Program-made: the position numbers and the translations under genes
In this document: piece after piece, positions 1-11,761 of the stretch
Numbering within the stretch: position 1 is the stretch's first letter
Layout: every line of letters starts with the position of its first letter
Assembly: GCA_019426215.1 (NCBI GenBank)
Contig: CM033392.1
Location: 54,611,149 to 54,675,148 of the forward strand
Source of the DNA: Buddleja alternifolia
Lineage: Eukaryota > Streptophyta > Magnoliopsida > Lamiales > Scrophulariaceae
Direction of reading: 5' to 3'
Length of the DNA stretch: 64,000 bases
The notes under the pieces: model-generated
The model's input: the letters and a program-made list of their open reading frames with translations, nothing else
The model's database searches: none
What the model was told of the DNA's origin: nothing

Positions 1-1539
1 TCAATATACCAAAAGAAAAAGAAGAAGAAGAAATGCTTATTTTTAATATTCTCAATTGAGTTTAGAAGTTTAATATGATTATGTGGCTTTAGTTCTTGTG
101 TTAGATTAGTTGTTGATTTGATTTGATTATATTTATGTTATCATAAAAAATTATCCTTATAAGATCAATTAGTTTTCAATCACGATGCGAATCAACCTTG
201 CATGTCACATTTTTTTTCTTCTTTCCCAATCTACATTTTTGTTTATAATCATACCTTTTGATCTACTATCCTTGAAAAAAAATGTATTATTAACCTTTTC
301 GCTTTTGTTTTGTTTGTTGAACAACTTCGAATAAAATAGGTCGTAGATTATTACATTAAATTAATTATACTAAATAGAATTTAATAATAAATTGCACTAA
401 GAAATTAGATAATGATTATTTGTTAAATAGTTATATAAAATTAACACTATTGATTCTTATAGGTTTTATACTTTGAAAGACATTAATTTTTTGATTGAGT
501 GTCAAAAAGTATTTATCGAGGATACAAAATAGTTCTATAGTTACTGTAATTAAATTTTTTGTTAAAGCTCTTATGGATCTATCACTTCGACATCCCATGA
601 TACTTATTCATCAGCCTTTAAATTCTCAAATAACTATTCCATTTTTTCTTCTTGTAAATTTAAGGTTCTATACTTTGCGTTTAGAAGATATTGAAATTTG
701 AGTTAGTAAAAATATGAGTATGTCATCTTGAGGTACTAAAATAAAATATGAATATGTTGTAAAATATAATGTTGGTTAATATATATATATATATATATAG
801 TTTTTTGGACAAGCAAACCAAATATAAAAATTTTCTTAAATTAAAACAAACTTGAAAATCAGATGAAAAACTTATGCTGCTATAAATTACTTGTGAATCT
901 TGCGACACGTAAATTACTATATTTGAATAATGTTGTATTCCTATATTTGTTACATCAAATTGTATTATTTTACTATCATGAAAATACAAATAATTTTTAA
1001 ATTCTTATTATATTTATTTTCTAGAAATTTATATAACCGTATCCAAAATATATAAAACTGACCATTGAGTGTGAGAAATTTAACTTTCTATTCACTCAAA
1101 AAATTGTCAGAGGCTTGAAATATAAAATAATAACTTTTGTGAAATAAATAATAAATTAAAAGTATTTATATGGTATATGTGGATAATCAATCATTTAGCT
1201 TATTTTAGGTCTTACACTAATAACAAGGTAAGTCAACTATTAAATTGTATAGATATTGTTTTGGCTTCCCAGCTCTTTAAAAAATTATGAGACGCGTATT
1301 ATGTAATTTAGCATTTGACTCAGAAGTCATATATGTTTTATAGTTAACTATTAGTTATTTTCCTTCTAATTTTTCAATTTTCTATACAAAGTATGGCCAA
1401 TGATCTTCAAATCAGCTTGTGATAGGTAGACTGAAGAGAAAATATTATGTTATAATTTTTTTAAGAGCATCCTACGTAAACAGAAGGAACTTGTACAGAA
1501 AACACTTAGAGGATGTTTGGCTAGCCTTATCTAATGAGT
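1..1539. other. AT-rich intergenic sequence, no gene seen
   Basis: No reading frame here has recognisable protein similarity or plausible splice structure. The sequence is strongly AT-rich with a short TA microsatellite at about 779-799. Short open frames (for example 495-701 and 1419-1688) are of the size expected by chance in such DNA. I see nothing else in it. Confidence 0.6.
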
Positions 1540-1683
1540 TGAATTACACTTGGTGTAATTCAAAGAATCCTCACAAACACGACATGACGACTAATATAAG
1601 CCTTGAACAAGGCAGGGTAAATACATATGTAACCCTTATAATTCAAGGCATAACCATGCTTGTTGGATGCCCCATAAAGGATC
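1540..1683. repeat. Repeat copy A flanking the Athila element, with hairpin
   Basis: Positions 1540-1562 form a perfect 10-bp stem (TGAATTACAC / GTGTAATTCA) with a 3-nt loop. From about 1563 to 1683 the sequence closely matches 13616-13738 in the same orientation on the other side of the Athila element (shared blocks such as AAGAATCCTCACAAACACGA and GGCATAACCATG). The two copies could be ends of an older element into which Athila inserted, or two members of a dispersed family. No coding potential was recognised. Confidence 0.6.
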
Positions 1684-2602
1684 CTTGACTAACTATGAAA
1701 AAACATGTGGGTTCATGACACGAGAAATCCTTACGTATATTAAACAACAAGTGAACTGGTCGTGTGCAGTAATAAAATGGATTTTTAAGTCCGGGATGTC
1801 GAACCCACAGAGACTCATATTTTAGATTGATAGAGTTTAAAGCAATTGAAATTAAATTATCACGATTGTATCACAAATAAAAGAAAAATTGAAAACAAGA
1901 CTTGACAATGAGATTGAGATTCTTATGAGATAAAATAACTAAGGCACATGCTTCAACTGTATTTACTCGTTAATATATATGAATTATTCTTCGAATTATT
2001 AGACTAATATTGTTTTGGCGGAAATTCCTTAATTAATTACTACCCGATGTCTCGGCTGTAATAATCCTATGACTAATTGACGGTTCTCTAAATATGTCTA
2101 TCCGAGAATCTAATCAACAACCATGCATTTACGTTCTAGAATTTCTTCGGATAAATCAGGCTAACAGCACCCGAGAATCTCTACCTATCTCTAGGGGCAA
2201 TTCCACTATTTTTCCCGGATGATGTGTTAATTCCTTTGACCCCTAACCTATGTTCTCTCGAATGAATAGATTAGGCAAATTAGCAAGCATATGATTGGAA
2301 TAAAAACACAAAATTAACACACAAAGAAATAATAGAATTAATACGAACAATTACTTCATATATATATAAACTCATAAATTCGGCCTTCACATGGCTCTAG
2401 TTAAAGGAGAATTAGTTCATAATTGTAATTTGGAAAATAATCAAAAATATAGAATTATTCATAGACAAATAATCTAGAACTAAAAATCTCCCTATTACGA
2501 ATTGACGCAGAATTGTCGTTCTCTTCGTCTTGCTTATCTCCTTTCTCAAAAATCTCTTCCAATGCTCCAATTTTTGAATCCCATTGCTGTTATAAGAGGA
2601 GG

Positions 2603-2610
2603 TATTTATA
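2603..2610 (-). promoter_or_regulatory. TATA box in the 3' LTR
   Basis: The minus strand reads TATAAATACCTCC here; the same motif stands at 12666-12673 in the 5' LTR. Position and sequence fit the LTR polymerase II promoter. In this 3' copy it would drive readthrough toward position 1 rather than the element itself. Confidence 0.5.
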
Positions 2611-2697
2611 GAAGAGGATCCCCAAGTCTTCTACTTGAATTAGGTATCAAAACTTGCCAAAATTCTTCCAGCTGACCTCAACGTTGTAACGTCACCA

Positions 2698-2796
2698 ACC
2701 CAACGTTCGAACGTTGTGACGTGGCATAAGTTGTGTGACTGAGCGTTGACTAGACTGACGTTCGAACGTTACATGTCCAACGATTGAACGTTGGAT
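2698..2796. repeat. Palindrome cluster in the 3' LTR
   Basis: It contains a perfect 16-bp palindrome CAACGTTCGAACGTTG at 2701-2716, a core ACGTTCGAACGT at 2758-2769 and a degenerate copy at about 2778-2794. The spacing is about 55 and then 20 bp. The matching LTR at 12765-12856 has the same three sites with one or two changes each. Confidence 0.85.
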
Positions 2797-3112
2797 GCAG
2801 TAGCAATTTCTCTTCTGCGCAGCGATATTGTTTTCTTCCTAACTTTCTCCAAAGACCTCCATTTTAGGTAATTCAAGCAGCCACATGAAGCTAAGACATA
2901 GCTCTAAAACTTTGTAGAATTAGCATTTGTCAAATTCAGTCTCTATGTACTCGGAAATTCTGCGTTTCTGATCAGTTTTCCTCAATTATAATGATTGTTC
3001 ACCTTTACTCAATAAGCACACAAATTAAACGCATATGTGGCATAAATCATGCATAAACCAATGTAAATACAATGAATGTGAGGCTCTAGACACGTGAATC
3101 TCACACCTGTCA

Positions 3113-3126
3113 ACATCCCCAAACTT
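3113..3126 (-). other. Polypurine tract of the Athila-type element
   Basis: On the minus strand the bases directly before the 3' LTR read AAGTTTGGGGATGT. A G-run of this kind beside the 3' LTR is the second-strand primer in LTR elements; its position confirms minus orientation. Confidence 0.75.
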
Positions 3127-4740
3127 AACATTGATCGTCCCCGAGCAATAAAAAAACTTAGGCGACAAAATCATGATCAAACATCAATCTAAGACTAAAA
3201 CTAAACTATAACAAAAATAAAAACAACTCATTTTCGTAGAGTGCACGATTGCACTTAGCATGTGCAATAAGACTTTAAACCTCAAAGTTACCAAAGAGGA
3301 CGAGTATAGTCTCGTGAGGGTTTGCACAAGATTTACCCACAAAATCCAAAAAAATTCAACCACAGCCAATCAAGACAACTCAACAAAATTAACTAGAATT
3401 AATGGCAGAAAATCAACCGTTAAAGTTCAAAATTATGTACACATATCAAAGACTTGCTCATGTTTCACCTAGACTCGAAACGATCTCCAAAGGGTGTAGT
3501 GAAAACAAGCCTAAGGCATTATAGTCAAGTGGCATCCTTACCAAATGTCGGACTTAATCCCATATCTATTAACCTTCGATCAATCCTAAAGCACAAGTCT
3601 CATAAGAAATTCCATAACCACTTTAAATTTCATTAATTAACCAATTTAGACTTTAAGCTCACATGAAACTTCCATTTACATTCATTAAGGTTAGGTCGTG
3701 TGTAATGTTCTATTCCCTTAGGCTTTCTATGACACCCATGTATCGAGTTCTAGATCAATGACTCTCAAACTAGACAGTTTTAGGGCATTAAGTGTCCGGT
3801 CACTCTTTATGGATTTAATCACTCGATGCCAAAGGCCACAAAATAAAACTAGACCTTCATTCATTTTTAACTTTAATTGGCTTGAGCTTAGCTCAAATTA
3901 GCATAATAGTACAGTTTATAGGTATGTAACTTTTCACCTCCAGTATATATTAGCCTGACTTTATAGTCATATCAATTATCAACCTTATTCATTATTCATT
4001 AAGCATATGAAGCAACTACTTAACTCATGACCTTAAGAAGAATCTAAGTCAATATTTCCGGGAGAAATTCCTTACGTGTTTCAGAATGATTATCCAACTT
4101 AACTCCTCTACCCTCGACTTATTGTGCATTTTTGAATCATCTAAGGAAAATCTACTCTAATCTAGGGTCCCACAAGCAAAGTAAAGATATGTGTATTGCA
4201 TTGAATTCCAATATAAATCAAGAAATTATGTCATCAAATTCAAGTTAATCCATTTCATTGCATTAATTGGTGGCTAAAAAAAAATTCATGCTTTAATTTC
4301 TCATTATAAGCACAAAATATGAATATAACTAAGCACTACCTAACAGCCCCAAACTTAAACCTAACATTGCCCTCAATGTTACATCTAAACTCAAATCGTG
4401 AAAAGGGTAAAAGAAGTACTTACAAAACCGTAATGCTAAAAAAACAAACCTAGGAGTAGTCGGTTAAGCCTAAAATCGAGGCGATCCTATCAAAATGCTC
4501 AACACTCGTTTGACTCTCCTACTCACGCTTTCCATTCATCTCAGCTAACGATATACATCTCATACAGGCTCAAACTAAGATAGAAGACATAAGAAAGGCA
4601 GTACAGATAGATTAAAGCATAAGTCAGAATAGTACATGCCTACAGAATTATCAAAGCATAAAATAGAACAAAATCGGAAAGAAAACAACTAAAAATAAAA
4701 ACAAAATAAAAAAATAGGAAAAAGTCTAAAAGGATCCATA
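3127..4740 (-). other. Non-coding 3' internal region of the Athila-type element
   Basis: About 1.6 kb between the extra ORF and the 3' LTR. Only short chance frames on both strands and no recognised domain. Long untranslated stretches at this place are usual for Athila-like elements. Confidence 0.6.
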
Positions 4741-5985
4741 TGTCGAACTATCATCACGGCTCATCCACATCATCGCCCTCAGCATCATCAACTTCGCCAT
4801 CCTCCTCAACATCCTCATCTAGCTCAGCCGGATCTATCATCGGCTCATCCACATCATCTTTCGGGAGAGGAAGAAAGTCAGGAACCACAAGATAATCAAA
4901 ATGGGGTCGCCCAGATATCAGAAGCAATCATCAACTGCCTCTGGTACTGAGCTAGCATCTGCATGTTACCCATCATCACTGACTGGCCTATCCTAATCTG
5001 AGACATCTCGTGTGCTAGAGCGACCTCTGAAGCAGACTATGGTGGAACCAATTCCTGGGGCTGCCAAAATAATCGGTGTATGCCAAAATAATCCCCGGGG
5101 CATCCAACTCCTCACCCTGGAATTGTTCCACAGAATTTCGCTCACATAAGGCACTGATCAATGACGGGAAAATAAAAGGGGCTCTTTTCTTCAACTGGGC
5201 AGTGGGGTCATCTCCAGACAATTCCATAGAGAATCTGTGGATTTGGGTCTGTAAGGCTGTGTAAATGAGCTGAACGATGTCTCCAATTTCTGTAGAATAG
5301 CATTGACAAGAATAGCCCTATCCTTTGGCACCTCCGACTTATTCGTAGTGGGCATTACACAGTGACGCACAAACTCATACCAAAATTTTGCCTCAGTCTT
5401 CAGTGCTTGTGCTTTAAGCATAGTATTATTAATCCACTGTGTGCCCTCTACTGCCACTTCTTGTATAACAGCATCTAAATCCACAGCACCGTAATGATCT
5501 CGCACTAAAGCATTGTAACCATAATCAGATGGCATCAGTGACAGCCCAAGGTACGCTCTAATAGCTGGCTGATCAAAAGTAATTGTTTTCCCCCTCACCG
5601 TAGCTGAAGATGAAACCTCATATCTTCTCGAGTGGTTTCGAATTCTCGCATTGACTATGGCAGAAGCATAGAACTCCTGTACCTAGACCGGATGAATTTT
5701 GTGAGGCTCCACATGAAATGGTTGCCACTTATGGAACCGTAAAAGTGCTTTAACTGGGGCCTTCTGAATAAAGAGAGGCTTTTCTTTGTGAATTATTCGT
5801 GCACTGAGCCTCCTATAAATGGCTTGAACCACTAAACTGTCAAAATGAGGATCAAGGGTGACAGTACTCGCCTCATCAGCGGAAGCCTCGGGGTTTACAA
5901 CGGGCTCTTTACCTCTCGAGGTTCCCTCACCCGCTTTATTACCCCTCGTACGTGCTATTGCAATCGATTCAACTAATTCTAACAA
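4741..5985 (-). pseudogene. Athila extra ORF (putative plant transposon protein domain)
   Basis: Downstream of pol on the minus strand a frame runs from 5985 to 5191 with one in-frame TAG near 5683. It then continues in another frame to about 5015, followed by an acidic Asp/Glu-rich stretch encoded by 4750-4870. The central part (about 5598-5200) has the pattern of the 'putative plant transposon protein' family often found in the env-like position of Athila elements: a YLGL segment, an EGTQW motif, a W-Y-EFVRHCVMPT segment and KDRAILV. Its biochemical role is unknown in the family. The stop and frameshift make this copy a pseudogene. I do not see a convincing signal peptide or transmembrane helix, so a true envelope function is not supported. 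Confidence 0.75.
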
Positions 5986-6883
5986 AAATCAACAACAACA
6001 ATCCTCAACACAATACAACCTCGGTTATAATTCAACAATCACAATAATAACCCTCAACAATCAAACCCCAACAACCAACCGTATACCCCCAAACTTATTC
6101 AACAATCCAATTTCACACCAACAAGCAACAATCACAACAGAAAATAGCACGAGCCCCACATAGCTTTGCATTTGATGAAATTACGAAGATGGGTAAGCCA
6201 TTCACTTACCGGGTCGAACTGCGAAAGTTCAAAAAAAATATGCGGCTACTAAACCTGACGTTCGAACGTCACTTGGCCAACGTTTAAACATTGGCTGAAT
6301 CTGTTGAAAACGACGAAGTGGTGACGGAAGTGGCCGCGGCGGTTGGTTCCGGTGGTGGTGATAATGGAGAGGCGTGGTGGTGGAATGGTGGTGTGGCCCG
6401 ATTGAAAAGGATTGAAATTAGGGATTTCACAATCAAAAGTGGGGATGAGGTGGAGCAACGGCGGTGATGGCGTGGCGTTGGTGGTGGCGATTTGTGGTGG
6501 AGAATTTGGGTTCCTTTGAAATTAGGGTTTGTTGATAAATTGGGGATTTTGTTTTCTTGATGTGTGAATGAAGAAGGACGCGTTTTTGTTTTCCTTTAAA
6601 TCTAATTTTCAAATTATTTTTTTCAAGGCAAAAACCCAACATTCGAACGTTGGGCAACATTCGAACGTTGGGTACTGTGTAGACAATGCAAACTTCTTTT
6701 TGACCAGTTTCCTGCAAACAAAACAACCACCACCAAAAAAAATGAAGTATTAAACACAAAAACAAAAGCAAACTAAAAGCTAAAGCAAACTAAAAGCTAA
6801 ACCAAACAAGAAAAACACAAAACATGGGTTGCCTCCCAAGAAGCGTTTGTTTATAGTCAATAGCTCGACTGTTCAAGATCGAC
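5986..6883 (-). other. Spacer between pol and the extra ORF in Athila, with palindromes
   Basis: CA-rich low-complexity sequence (about 5985-6150) and GT-rich sequence (6300-6500), with no recognised domain. It carries a core palindrome at 6258-6269, a degenerate one near 6279-6293, and two tandem CAACATTCGAACGTTG sites at 6637-6672. Confidence 0.6.
6637..6672. repeat. Tandem pair of TTCGAA palindromes
   Basis: Two copies of CAACATTCGAACGTTGGG stand head to tail, 18 bp apart. They are the same family as the LTR palindromes at 2701 and the array at 10081-10236. Confidence 0.8.
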
Positions 6884-7587
6884 TTAAGTCGATGAGTTTT
6901 GGAGCTTGACAGATGATGTGTCTGCATTCCAGTCAATGCCCGAGTAATGCTTCAGCCTGTGTCCATTGGTCAAGAATACTTGGCCATCATTAGTGATAAG
7001 CTCCACAGCTCCTGAAGAATACACTCGTGTGATTCGAAATGGTCCCGACCATTGCGATTTGAGTTTTCCTGGGAAAAGGTTGAGTCTAGAGTTGTACATC
7101 AAAACTTTTTCACCTTTCTCGAATTCCCGGGGCAGAATATGCTTGTCATGGCACTTCTTAGTCCATCCCTTGTACAGTTTTGCATTCTCGTATCGTCATG
7201 TCTCTACTCCTCGAGCTCATTCAGTTGAAGCAACCTCGTATTACCTGTTTGCAGAACCATGGCAGCAGTCTTGGATGGGCCAAAGTGGCCACCGATCAAC
7301 ATGTCATGGCAATGAGCCAAGACGGAGGCCATTTCCTCCTCGGGTACACAACGCCTAATAATTCCCTCTACATCAATTTTAAACAAGTAGGGCTCTTCCC
7401 ACAAATAGTGCCTAACATCTTTTAAAAACTTCTTTCTTTGGTGAATAGTTAAATCAGGGGGTAAAATTCCAGCAACTATATAGTTAGCATCATCAGCATA
7501 CCAAGGGATTGATATAGAAGAAAGAGCAAAAAGTTGCTCATCCAGGAATTCATCTCTTATTGGGGTTTCATCCACTTTCTTATCCAC
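6884..7587 (-). pseudogene. Athila integrase remnant with the catalytic core deleted
   Basis: The minus-strand frame 7587-7204 carries the end of RNase H/linker and the integrase zinc-binding start (LAHCHDMLIGGHFGPSKTA, residues about 90-109). After VLQTGN (near 7248-7240) it jumps straight to RLLQLNELEE, which belongs to the region after the integrase core in this family. The frame then continues in pieces to 6884 with the C-terminal domain (GPFRITRVYSSGAVEL, HRLKHY). The DDE core, normally around 150 residues or more, is missing. The join is clean and keeps frame, which points to a deletion rather than gradual decay. Confidence 0.8.
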
Positions 7588-9910
7588 TAACTCTAGCCTA
7601 GAGAGATGATCAGCTACTACATCTTCATATCCTTTTTTTATCTTTTATTTCTAAGTCAAACTCTTGTGGTAGTAAGATCCACCTAAGTAGGCTAGATTTT
7701 GTATCTTTTTTAGCAAGCAAGTATTTAAGGCTGACTGATCAGTGTATACTATTACTTTGTTAAGCACAACATAGGAGTGAAACTTGTCAAAAGCAAAAAT
7801 CACAGCTAAGAGCTCTTTTTCAGTCGTAGCATAATTGAGTTGTGCTTCATTTAAGGTACGACTAGCATAGTAAATAGTATGAAAGATTTTACCCTTCCTT
7901 TGACCCCGTATGGCACCTACGGCAGTGTCGCTTGCATCGCACATCAACTCAAATGGTAGACTCTAATCCGGGGAGGACATCACAGGTGCTGATATCAATT
8001 TCTCCTTCAGGGTGAGGAAGGCCTGCATGCATGCATCATTAAAGTTAAACACTGCATCTTTCATGGTCAAGTTAGACAAGGGTTTAGCAATTTAAGAAAA
8101 ATTAGAAATAAAACTCCTGTAAAACCCGGCATGTCCCAAGAAGCTTCTCACGGCTTTGACCGTGGTGGGTGGTGGAAGATTGACTATCACTTCGATTTTT
8201 GCTCTATCCACCTCAATCCCCTTTTGGGAGATCTTATGACCCAGAACGATTCTCTCTTGTACCATGAAGTGGCACTTTTCCCAATTTAAGACTAGATCAG
8301 TCTCCTCACACCTCTGCAAAACCAGGGTTAGATTGTGCAAACATCTATCATAAGTAGAGCCAAACACAGAAAAATCATCCATGAAGATTTCAAGAAATTG
8401 CTCCACCATGTCATGAAATATAGCCATCATGCATCTTTGAAAAGTAGTAGGAGCATTACATAAGCCAAAGGGCATCCGTCTATAAGCAAAAGTGTCATAA
8501 GGACAAGTGAAAGTAGTTTTCTCTTGATCCTCTGATGCAATGGTAATTTGGTTATAGCCAGAGTACCCATCCAAAAAATAGTGGTATTCATGCTCGGCTA
8601 ATCTTTCTAACATTTGATCGACAAAGGGAATGGGAAAGTGGTCTTTTCAGGTATATTCATTCAATTTTCAGTAGTCTATGCAAACCCTAAAGCCAATGAC
8701 AATTCTAGATTGAATTAACCCATTATTGTCATTACGAATTACTGTCGTACTTCCCTTCTTGGGCACTACCCGAGTTGGACTTACCCATGGACTATCAGAG
8801 ATAGGCAAGATAATGCCGGCATCGAGTAGCTTGATTACCTCTTTCTTCATCACTTCTTGAATTTGAGGATTAAACCTCCTTTGTGGTTGTACAGTGGGCT
8901 TTGAGCTTTCTTCCATTAAAGTCTTGTGCATGCAGATGGTTGATCCCCTTGATGTCAGCAATCTTCCATCCAAAGGCCTTTTTGTGATCTCTCAATACCT
9001 CCAGTAACCTTGCTTCTTGTTGCTCTGTAAGAGAAGAAAAAACGATGAGTGGCAAGGTTTCATTATCATTTAAATAAACATATTTAAGATGAGAAGGTAA
9101 AGGTTTTAGGTCAAAAGTTGGTGGCTCTTCGATGGATGGGTTGGAGTGGCTAGACAATGGCCTATCTAACTTCTCAAATTTCTTTGTGGGGTATTGTGCA
9201 CGCCTCTCTAAGATATGAACAGCTGCTAGTTGTCCATCACTGGCTGACTCAACATCCGTGGAGTTCATTATGCATACCTCAAGTGGATCATTAGAGATGT
9301 TTTCTTGCAAGTGCTCAATAATGAAAGGATCAAAAGCATTTATTCTTAAACATGACGCATTATCACCAACATGTTTCATAACCTTGTACACGTCAAAAGT
9401 AACTCTCTCCTCACCCACATTCAAAGTTATCTTACCATTTGCTATGTCGATCATAGCTTTACTTGTGTCTAGGAAAGGTCTTCCTAGGATGAGAGGAACT
9501 TCAACATCTTCTTCCATCTCTAGAACCACGAAGTCCACCGGGAAGTAAAACTTGTCAACTTGCACGATTACATCCTCTATGATTCCCTTCGGGTGTTTGT
9601 TTGACCGATCTTCAAGTTGGAGGCTCATCGAGGTTGGCTTTGGATTTTCCAAACCTAATTTCCGTAACAACGAGTAGGGAAGAAGATTTATGCTGGCGCC
9701 CGAGTCACATAGCACTCGGTTAAATTTGAGTTGCCCAATTGTGTAGGGAATTGTGAGGCTCCCCGGATCCTTGAGTTTCTGTGGCAACTTGTTCAGCACT
9801 ACTGCTGAGCATGCTTCAGTCAAGCACATCATTCCATTGCCTTCCCATTTCTGCTTATTGGAGAGAATATCCTTGAAGAACTTGATGTAATTGGGCATAT
9901 GCAAAATCAC
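7588..9910 (-). pseudogene. Athila protease - reverse transcriptase - RNase H
   Basis: Minus strand. Protease: 9910-8974, with active-site CDSGASINLLP and the flap-side motif PLILGRPFL. Reverse transcriptase: 8973-8092 in two frames, with LLDAGIILPISDSPWVSP, DGYSGYNQI, the RMPFGLCNAPTTFQ motif and catalytic FMDD (8355-8375 area). RNase H: 7947-7651, with CDASDTAVGA, YASRTLNEAQLNY and TEKELLAV. The polyprotein would be cut by the protease and copies element RNA into DNA. Frame changes near 8870-8973, 8613-8668, 7947-8092 and after 7651 break the polyprotein, so this copy cannot make a complete pol. The order protease-RT-RNase H-integrase places it in Ty3/gypsy, not Ty1/copia. Confidence 0.9.
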
Positions 9911-10080
9911 ATCAATAAAAGGAATATTAATTCAAACTTCTCGAAGAATTTCTAAAATCCTAAGAAAACTCTTATCTATGTCTTTTTTATTCTTTTTATG
10001 TGCTAGGGGGAAGGGGAGACGTATTTCAACAGGATTAGACGAATGAGGAGTCAAAGTTTCAGAAGAGGTCTTGTCTGCCT

Positions 10081-10236
10081 TTGACGTTAGAACGTTGTTT
10101 TTCCTAATGTTCGAACATTGACCAGTCAACGTTCGAACGTCAGGCTGGTCACGTTCGAACGTTGGATGCAGTGTGTCCGATTTCTCAAAATTTTCCAATG
10201 TTCAAACGTTGTCCTTTTCATGTTCGGACGTTGGGT
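10081..10236. repeat. Array of six TTCGAA-centred palindromes within the gag-pol region
   Basis: Sites occur near 10082, 10109, 10127, 10149, 10198 and 10220. They include AATGTTCGAACATT, CAACGTTCGAACGT and CACGTTCGAACGTTGG. One site is followed by GGATGCAGT, exactly as the LTR site near 2790 is. The array interrupts sequence that is otherwise gag-pol reading frame on the minus strand (10198-9932). Confidence 0.85.
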
Positions 10237-10285
10237 GTTGGGAGGGTGCATTCTTCACTTCTTTGCCACTCCTGAAAGTAACAGC

Positions 10286-11569
10286 TTAGCACTGCTCTTT
10301 CGGGTTTTTCTCTGTATCGCTCAGCAGTGCATCGGGTGCTCTTCCACCCGCATTCATTGATAATTGCCCAAGTTGATGCTGCATCTCTTTCATACCCATG
10401 GAAACATCCTTCAACATCAATCGAATCTCGGCTAATGATTCGTCCGATTTTTGCATAGCATTCAATCTTTCTTTGACAGTAGAAGGTCTCTGAGCTTGAC
10501 CTTGTGGTCTAAAATTTCCAAGCCTTTGAGGTTGAGTATTGTTAAACGGAGGCCTTAGTGCTTGGTAGACGCCCGGTTGTGTATTCTGTGCCGGATTTGG
10601 CCTTTTTGGATAGTTCTCGGGTATGTGGAAGTTTACTTGAGGTCTATTTGAATTTCCGACATAATTCACATCGCCAATCGTGGGCTCTTCCTCGACCTCT
10701 TCTTCTACCTCTTGAACATTAGCAACCCGTCGGGTTCAGGGAGGGATCTCATCATCATCTTCAGGGTAAAGTTCATCTTCTCGTGCCATCTGCTTAAGCT
10801 TTGCCCACACTGTTCTGCTATCAAGACCCAAAAGATCACCACCGGCTCCCGTATTGAGTCGATGTCGAATTCGAGATCGAACTCCATTGTAGAAGTGTTG
10901 CACTCTCTCATCCCGTGTGTAGTTGTGATCGGGCCACTTCCGAAGTAGACCTTTGTATCTTGCCCAAGCTGAAGCCAACGACTCATCCCGCTTTTGCTTA
11001 AATCCTTTAAATCTCACTTCTTCGCTCATTAATCCTTGATGGTGGAAAAAACTTGTTGATAAAATTCTCGACTAGATCGCCCCACGTTTCAATTGATTGT
11101 GGGGGTAACGATTTGTACCATAGGGTCCCCTTATCCTTCAAAGAGAAGTGGAATAGTCTGAGGCGGATTGCATCCAAATCTCGTGGGTTGAATTGCATGG
11201 TAAGTAGCACATTCTCGAAGTATTCCAGATGGTCATGAGGTGAGTCACTCGGGTCACCATAAAATGGTTCAGCCTGAACCATGGTGAACATGTGAGAAGG
11301 AATGTGAAAGTTTGGCGTAGCAAAATTTGGGAGAATCACTGGTCCTGATGTAGTATGCACACAGGGGGCTGATTACCACGAACCGATGGAGGTGGTACTG
11401 GAGGTGTTGGTTGCATAGCTTGAAACAGATTTTGCAACCATTCCCTGTTCTCTGGGAGATTCATATCAGGGAAGTTGCCAGCCAATGCTCGATTTCTCTG
11501 GTTTGCACGAAACGTACGCTCAATCTCGAGGTCAAATTTCTCTAAAACCTCTCCTAAGGCTCGGGTCAT
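10286..11569 (-). pseudogene. Athila gag
   Basis: Minus-strand frames 11569-11336, 11360-11007, 11029-10736 and 10669-10286 together give a plant Ty3/gypsy gag. There is an N-terminal segment, then the retrotransposon gag domain with AIRLRLFHFSLKDKGTLWYK and a W-GDLVENFINKFFPPSR block, then FKQKRDESLASAWARYKGLL and a Pro/Gln-rich C-terminal part. Gag forms the virus-like particle that packages element RNA. At least three frame changes separate the pieces, so it is a pseudogene. A C-terminal CCHC zinc knuckle was not found. Confidence 0.85.
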
Positions 11570-11737
11570 TCACCAAAAGATCAACCTGCTCGAAGCAAAG
11601 AAGCAAACCAACAGAAATTTAAAGCTAGAAAATAACAATAACAATAGAAAAATAAAAAAAATAACAATAAAAATAAAAACGATAAAAGAAATTAAAGCTA
11701 AAAATTGCAATAAAATCCCAAACTAAAATAAATCAAG

Positions 11738-11755
11738 TCCCCGGCAACGGCGCCA
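11738..11755 (-). other. Primer-binding site, tRNA-Asp type
   Basis: The minus strand reads TGGCGCCGTTGCCGGGGA, complementary to the 3' end of plant tRNA-Asp(GUC). It lies 6 bp inside the 5' LTR edge at 11762. A tRNA-Asp primer is characteristic of Athila-type elements and fixes the element orientation. Confidence 0.88.
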
Positions 11756-11761
11756 AAAACT

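Larger units (their letters stand above)
1716..3112 (-). repeat. 3' LTR of the Athila-type element
   Basis: 1397-bp LTR, homologous along its length to 11762-13177. On the minus strand it starts TGACAGGTGTGAG and ends CTCGTGTCA. It contains a minus-strand TATAAATA box at 2603-2610 and a cluster of TTCGAA-centred palindromes at 2701-2793. Confidence 0.92.

Noticed and set aside
5015..5598. A functional retroviral-type envelope gene in the Athila element
   Set aside because: The frame matches the plant transposon protein domain, has stops, and shows no clear signal peptide or membrane anchor.
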